Positions 60,338 through 64,000 of a DNA stretch of 64,000 nucleotides are shown in pieces; position 1 is the stretch's first letter, and every line of letters starts with the position of its first letter. The notes under the pieces were generated by a model, which was not told the DNA's origin, made no database searches, and saw only the letters and a program-made list of their open reading frames with translations. The DNA is from Alcanivorax jadensis T9. Its GTDB lineage: Bacteria > Pseudomonadota > Gammaproteobacteria > Pseudomonadales > Alcanivoracaceae. The position numbers were made by a program, and so were the translations under genes. The DNA is taken from positions 48,089-112,088 of the forward strand of contig NZ_ARXU01000012.1 of NCBI RefSeq assembly GCF_000756655.1. Reading direction: 5' to 3'.

Positions 60338-61576
60338 GTGATAGCCAAGACGCAAAGACACAAGGTTCCCAGCCGGGCCCGCCCGTTCGAAAAGACTCAG
60401 AAGCCGACTCCGGCCTGGCTGAAAAAACTGCTCGGCCGTGAATTGGCCCCGAGTTACGAAGAGTACGCCGCCGTTCTGGATGCCCTTTGGGAGGGGGACC
60501 CGGCTATGGACGCGCTGGTGGACTGGATGGTGGATTATGGCCCCCGTGAGGCCCGCGTCTTGTTCGACAAGGCCGTCAGCGAAGGGCTGGCGACCATCCC
60601 GAATTGTCCGGAACCACTCTATCTCTTTATCAAGAGCCTGGAGCGGCGGCCTGCCTGGGTGGATGCCGAGCTGATTGACGAAGGTGCCCGTTTTATTCAT
60701 TCCACGGGGATGACGGCGCCATACGTACTGCGGGATCTTGCGCTGATGGGCGGCTACCTGCTGTCCGGTTTCAATCAATCGTTGGTGATGACCGGGGCCT
60801 TGAATAAAGGAGCTTCCCGGCGCGTGGCGGAGACCGGAAAGTGGTGGATCGACTGTACCGAAATCGGCGGGCTACGCCGTTTTGCGCCGGGTTTCCGCAG
60901 CACCTTGCATGTGCGCCTGGTGCATTCACTGGTGCGCCGTAATCTGGCCAGCCGCGAAGAGTGGGAAGCCAGCAAGTGGGGCATGCCTCTCAGCCAGGTG
61001 GATATGGTCGCGACCTACCTGGGATTCTGTGTGGTCATGCTGGGAGGGCTGCGCAAAATGGGCGTGCCGGTGACGCCCCGGGAGTCCCGCGCGGTGATGC
61101 ATCTGTGGAAATATGCCTGCTGGGTGATGGGGGTGGATGAGAAATGGCTGGTGGACACGGAGCGCGATGGCATCGTGCTGCTGCAGCATGCGTTGATGAC
61201 CCAGAGTCAGCCCGACTGGACCAGTCAGGAACTGGGGCAAGCGCTGGCCCGGGAGCCCCTTGATCGTCATTTTCCCCGCTTCGAAAAATTGCAGCGAAAA
61301 CTGGCCTACCAGAAGCATCTGAGCGTCAGTCGTTACTTCCTTGACCGCACCAAGATGCAACAGCTCGGTTTGCCCGAGGGCGTGTCTGCCTGGTACCCGC
61401 TGGCGACCTTTTTTCCCCGCCTGGCAAGTTATGGGGTGCAACGCTATATCCCTGGATTGCGGCAGTGGCAGCAAAAGCTGGGACGTGGTGCACAACGGCA
61501 TGTGCTGACGCAGATGTTCGGTGATACCGAACAGGATCTTATCCGTCCGGGTGCCGATCACCCCGGCCATGTCTGA
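60338..61576 (+). CDS. DUF2236 haem oxygenase-like protein (MpaB/latex-clearing protein family)
   Basis: A 412-residue protein of the DUF2236 family, which includes rubber oxygenase Lcp and fungal MpaB that cleave carbon-carbon double bonds of isoprenoids. The core FRSTLHVRLVHSLVRR resembles the haem-contact region of Lcp, with His as probable axial ligand; GKWWIDCTE precedes it. No signal peptide is seen, unlike secreted Lcp. The GTG at 60338 follows GAGGAG with a 7-bp gap; the ATG at 60278 lies inside the operator palindrome and is unlikely. The SDR gene follows 19 bp downstream. The substrate is unknown; an isoprenoid or unsaturated lipid is suggested by family. Confidence 0.86.
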   Translation: MIAKTQRHKVPSRARPFEKTQKPTPAWLKKLLGRELAPSYEEYAAVLDALWEGDPAMDALVDWMVDYGPREARVLFDKAVSEGLATIPNCPEPLYLFIKSLERRPAWVDAELIDEGARFIHSTGMTAPYVLRDLALMGGYLLSGFNQSLVMTGALNKGASRRVAETGKWWIDCTEIGGLRRFAPGFRSTLHVRLVHSLVRRNLASREEWEASKWGMPLSQVDMVATYLGFCVVMLGGLRKMGVPVTPRESRAVMHLWKYACWVMGVDEKWLVDTERDGIVLLQHALMTQSQPDWTSQELGQALAREPLDRHFPRFEKLQRKLAYQKHLSVSRYFLDRTKMQQLGLPEGVSAWYPLATFFPRLASYGVQRYIPGLRQWQQKLGRGAQRHVLTQMFGDTEQDLIRPGADHPGHV

Positions 61577-61595
61577 CCTATCAAAGGAGATTGTT

Positions 61596-62462
61596 GTGTC
61601 CCAGCCTCAAATTAAAACCGTATTCATTACCGGCGCCTCATCCGGCATTGGCCGTGCCTCGGCGTTGTATTTTCAGGACCGCGGCTGGCAGGTGGTTGCC
61701 ACCATGCGTAACCCGGACCAGGCCGGGGAGCTGGCGGCGCTGCCCGGTGTGCTGTGCCTTTCTCTGGATGTAAATGACCGTGACAGTATTCATGGCGCGG
61801 TGACAAAAGCGATCGAACATTTCGGTGCCATTGATGTGCTGGTCAATAATGCCGGCTATGGGCTGATGGGCGCGTTCGAAACTCTGGATGAAGCGCAGAT
61901 CCTGCGCCAGTTCGACACCAATGTGTTCGGGCTGATGGAAACCTGCCGGGCGGTGCTGCCTTATTTCCGTGAGCGTAAAAGCGGGGTGCTGGTCAATGTG
62001 GCCAGCATGGTAGGGCGCGTGCCATTACCTTTGTACAGCGTCTATAACGCCAGTAAATGGGCTGTCGAAGGGTTCACCGAAGGGTTGGTCTATGAGCTGG
62101 CGCCGCTCGGTATCGGTGTCAAGATCATCGAACCGGGGGCCGTCAATACCGAGTTCTTCGGCCGCTCAGCTGACCGCAAAAACCAGACAGGTATTGAGAG
62201 TTATGCCGAGTATTCACAGGCTCAGCTTGGCGTGATGGACAAGACCGGGCCTGGTGGGTCGCGCCCGGAAGATGCCGCCAAGGTGATCTACCGGGCGGCC
62301 ACTGATCAGAGTGCCCGCTTGCGTTACAGCGTGGGCGCAGATGCGCGGATGTTGCTGCTGGCCCGTCGTTTGCTCCCGGAAACCTGGTTCCGCTCCATGA
62401 TTCGCATGAGCCTCAGCGAAAAAGCGTTCAATAGCGTGGGGAAACTGCTCTACAAATCCTGA
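61596..62462 (+). CDS. SDR family oxidoreductase
   Basis: A 288-residue classical SDR resembling retinol/17-beta-hydroxysteroid dehydrogenase-like enzymes. TGASSGIG (about 12-19), NNAGYG, catalytic Tyr/Lys in YNASKWA and EPGAVNTEF. AAGGAG with a 6-bp gap precedes the GTG at 61596; upstream in-frame codons reach into the oxygenase gene but lack support. It follows the DUF2236 gene by 19 bp in the same operon and could process the aldehyde or ketone made by the oxygenase. Confidence 0.92.
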   Translation: MSQPQIKTVFITGASSGIGRASALYFQDRGWQVVATMRNPDQAGELAALPGVLCLSLDVNDRDSIHGAVTKAIEHFGAIDVLVNNAGYGLMGAFETLDEAQILRQFDTNVFGLMETCRAVLPYFRERKSGVLVNVASMVGRVPLPLYSVYNASKWAVEGFTEGLVYELAPLGIGVKIIEPGAVNTEFFGRSADRKNQTGIESYAEYSQAQLGVMDKTGPGGSRPEDAAKVIYRAATDQSARLRYSVGADARMLLLARRLLPETWFRSMIRMSLSEKAFNSVGKLLYKS

Positions 62463-62554
62463 TGCGCTAAACCGGGTTCGTGATCGGGCAATCTTTTTCT
62501 CGGCAAGCGGTTGAGAAAGGGGTTGCCCGATACCGGGCACTGTCGTCCGGCGGA

Positions 62555-62745
62555 CAAAAAAACGGCCGTCAGGGGTGACGGCCTAAGGGGGGAAGCATGA
62601 ACCCTCACGGGTTCCGGGTATCACAGAATCAACGCATGGATGTAGATCTGGAGGCGAAGAGAGTGGTTCTGCCGCCATCCGATGAGTAAAGAATAACGAC
62701 AGCCCCGAGGGGAACCCAGAAGACTGGGTTGAGGGGTGTTATCAG
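62555..62745 (-). ncRNA. candidate structured RNA
   Basis: On the minus strand a series of hairpins, AACCCAG/CTGGGTT (62713-62730), CCCCGAGGGG (62703-62712) and GAACCC/GGGTTC (62599-62614), ends in a typical terminator: GGCCGTCA/TGACGGCC (62563-62582) followed by a run of T (A on the plus strand, 62556-62562). The size, about 190 nt, fits an sRNA or a structured 3' tail of the GNAT transcript. On the plus strand a 30-codon frame (62597-62689) with AGGGGGGAAGC before its ATG is an alternative reading. Neither matches a family I know. Confidence 0.35.
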
Positions 62746-62786
62746 ATTTTTCGATCAATTCCCCATGATGCGATTGAGCTCAGATC

Positions 62787-63392
62787 TCAGATCAGCGATT
62801 TTCGCATGGCGTGGCGGGTCAGCGGGATGCCATCCCGTTCCGCCAGTTCCTGGCCTTCGCTGGTATAGCCCATGTAGGCAAAGAAATCGTGGGCAGTAAG
62901 GCTGGCGTGGGTGGTCAGCTCAGTGAGGCCTTCGATGCGAGCGCCGTCTTCCAGATGCTGGTAAAGCAGGGTGGCAATACCGACCCGGGAGGCCTCAGGG
63001 TGAACAAAGACCATGTTGATGTAGTCGCGAATCCGATGGGCAAAGCCCACCAGCTTGTCGTCCCATTCCGCCACCACCGTGTCGCCTTCGCTGAGCACAG
63101 AGATCAGGCTGTCGTAGCTCTGTCCCCGGCTCCAGGCATCTCGTTGTTGCTGGTCGTAGTCCGCCGCCGCACTGATCTGGATGGCCTCGCGGAACACGCC
63201 CAGGAGCTCTGACATATCGCTGCTGTGCAAGGGGCGAATCTGGAAGGGCATCAGCGCGGCAATCGGGTCTGCCTCTGACACGGGGGCGGGCGTGCTGACG
63301 GTTTCAGGCTTCTGCCGGGGTTCCGGTTTATGGGGGGCCGGCTTCGAGGGTGTCCGGCGGTGAAAGAGCTGGCGTAACCATTGCAGCATCAC
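62787..63392 (-). CDS. GNAT family N-acetyltransferase
   Basis: A 201-residue protein: a Pro/Lys-rich N-terminal tail (1-50) and a GNAT domain (about 50-198) with the acetyl-CoA loop MVFVHPEASRVGIATLLYQHLED and a C-terminal AHDFFAYMGYTSEGQE typical of YafP-like N-acetyltransferases. Substrate unknown. It starts in a 4-bp overlap with the stop of the upstream secreted coiled-coil gene; a second Met codon follows directly. Confidence 0.9.
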   Translation of the reverse strand: MMLQWLRQLFHRRTPSKPAPHKPEPRQKPETVSTPAPVSEADPIAALMPFQIRPLHSSDMSELLGVFREAIQISAAADYDQQQRDAWSRGQSYDSLISVLSEGDTVVAEWDDKLVGFAHRIRDYINMVFVHPEASRVGIATLLYQHLEDGARIEGLTELTTHASLTAHDFFAYMGYTSEGQELAERDGIPLTRHAMRKSLI

Positions 63393-63667
63393 TGATCTGC
63401 CCGGGCAGTGTTATCTGCCTCTTCTGAGAGTTTTTTGAGTGCCTGGATTTCTTGCTGTAGCGCGTCCAGGTACTGGTCCTGTTGGCGGAGAAGTTGTTGC
63501 GCTGTGTCCTGTCGATCCTGCAATTCTGCCGCCCGCTCTGACAATTCCTGCTGCTCAAGCAGGCGAGCGTCGCGCTCCTCTTCCGTGAGCAGACGGGCGT
63601 TGCTGTCCTGTTGGGCAAGCAAAGTGCCGGACAGGATCAGCGCGGTAGCAGCAAACAGGTAACGCAC
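63389..63667 (-). CDS. small secreted coiled-coil protein
   Basis: A 92-residue protein with a signal peptide (MRYLFAATALILSGTLLA) and a highly charged, Gln/Glu/Arg-rich coiled coil over nearly the whole mature part. It is probably a periplasmic homo-oligomer. No family is recognised. It is translationally coupled with the GNAT gene (4-bp overlap). Confidence 0.75.
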   Translation of the reverse strand: MRYLFAATALILSGTLLAQQDSNARLLTEEERDARLLEQQELSERAAELQDRQDTAQQLLRQQDQYLDALQQEIQALKKLSEEADNTARADQ

Positions 63668-63790
63668 GGACTTCCCCCAAACTGGCCGTGAAGGGAATCA
63701 GCATAGCAAAAAGGGGGCGGGAAGGGGGAGGGCTACGAGCTACGCTTGTGGGATAGGGAAAGCCTCATAAGTTCCCCGGCTCTCGTCATT

Positions 63791-63961
63791 GCTACGAAGC
63801 CGCTGTAGGAGCGGCGCTTGAGCCGCGAACCGCGCTTGCGCGGAAATCGCCCGCAGGGCGATCAGGAATGTCAGCGCTGACAGGTTCCAAAAAGAACGGC
63901 TTACGCCAACCCTCTGTCGCCTCGCTACGCTCGGTTCGCACCTCAAGCGGTGCTCCTACGG
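63791..63961. repeat. Palindromic intergenic repeat, family A (copy 9)
   Basis: Left arm GAAGCCGCTGTAGGAGCGGC; right arm GCACCTCAAGCGGTGCTCCT. The centre (CGCGCTTGCGCGGAAATCGC...) is almost the same as in copies 1 and 3. Just before it (63731-63752) is a GCTACGAGCTACGC motif as at 12466 and 16373. No gene is seen from 63668 to the window end. Confidence 0.85.
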
Positions 63962-64000
63962 GGGAGGGGGGAGAGCGGTGCAGTTCGCCTGAGGCTCAGT

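Overview
The window reads as chromosome of a GC-rich gammaproteobacterium. Its gene content (FabY-type condensing enzyme, a Baeyer-Villiger-type monooxygenase operon, paired desaturase-like membrane enzymes, ornithine-lipid genes, an Lcp/MpaB-like oxygenase, many SDR enzymes) points to an Alcanivorax-like marine lipid- and hydrocarbon-using bacterium. The taxonomic placement is inference from gene content only; no rRNA or marker tree is available here.

Layout. 0-6.7 kb: 5' part of fabY, a thiolase, sodB, a secreted protein, two similar membrane coiled-coil proteins, tRNA-Leu(UAG), two small proteins. 6.7-10.6 kb: a minus-strand operon tetR-SDR-BVMO-patatin with a clear operator in front. 10.9-16.4 kb: DUF1289 protein, a lipoprotein, a thioesterase, the ergothioneine pair egtB-egtD, and an HSD10-like SDR. 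16.6-22.7 kb: ppnN, a small protein, dinB, a divergent FAD hydroxylase that lacks a normal start codon, and rlmA. 22.9-36.5 kb: a two-partner-secretion, contact-dependent inhibition (CDI) locus (cdiB, an approximately 2,646-residue cdiA, a candidate cdiI), with a divergent coiled-coil secreted protein on one side and a tandemly duplicated, broken RAYT transposase element plus a gene remnant on the other. 36.6-45.7 kb: OafA-type acyltransferase, luciferase-like monooxygenase, secreted trypsin-like protease, degenerate GGDEF membrane protein, a cloverleaf-like MITE, and ppc. 45.8-54.6 kb: CDGSH protein, olsB/olsA (ornithine lipids), yeiP, an aminopeptidase-like lipoprotein, glpG, and a TRAP transporter with a TatT lipoprotein. 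54.7-63.7 kb: NYN protein, SDR, two desaturase-like paralogues, a TetR-AraC pair divergent from an Lcp/MpaB-like oxygenase and SDR, a probable structured RNA, a GNAT protein and a small secreted coiled-coil protein.

Intergenic space is packed with palindromic repeats of at least three families: GTAGGAGCGGCGC-type pairs (nine sites), CACAGAGGGCACAGAG-type pairs (two), and ATTGATAATTGAGAATGG-type elements (two). In three places such an element supplies the stop codon or last residues of a gene. The most novel candidate system is the CDI locus: its C-terminal toxin module and the overlapping AT-rich immunity gene are not ones I can assign to a named family. Second are the oxidation operons at 6.7-10.6 kb and 59.6-62.5 kb, each under a TetR regulator with a visible palindromic operator.
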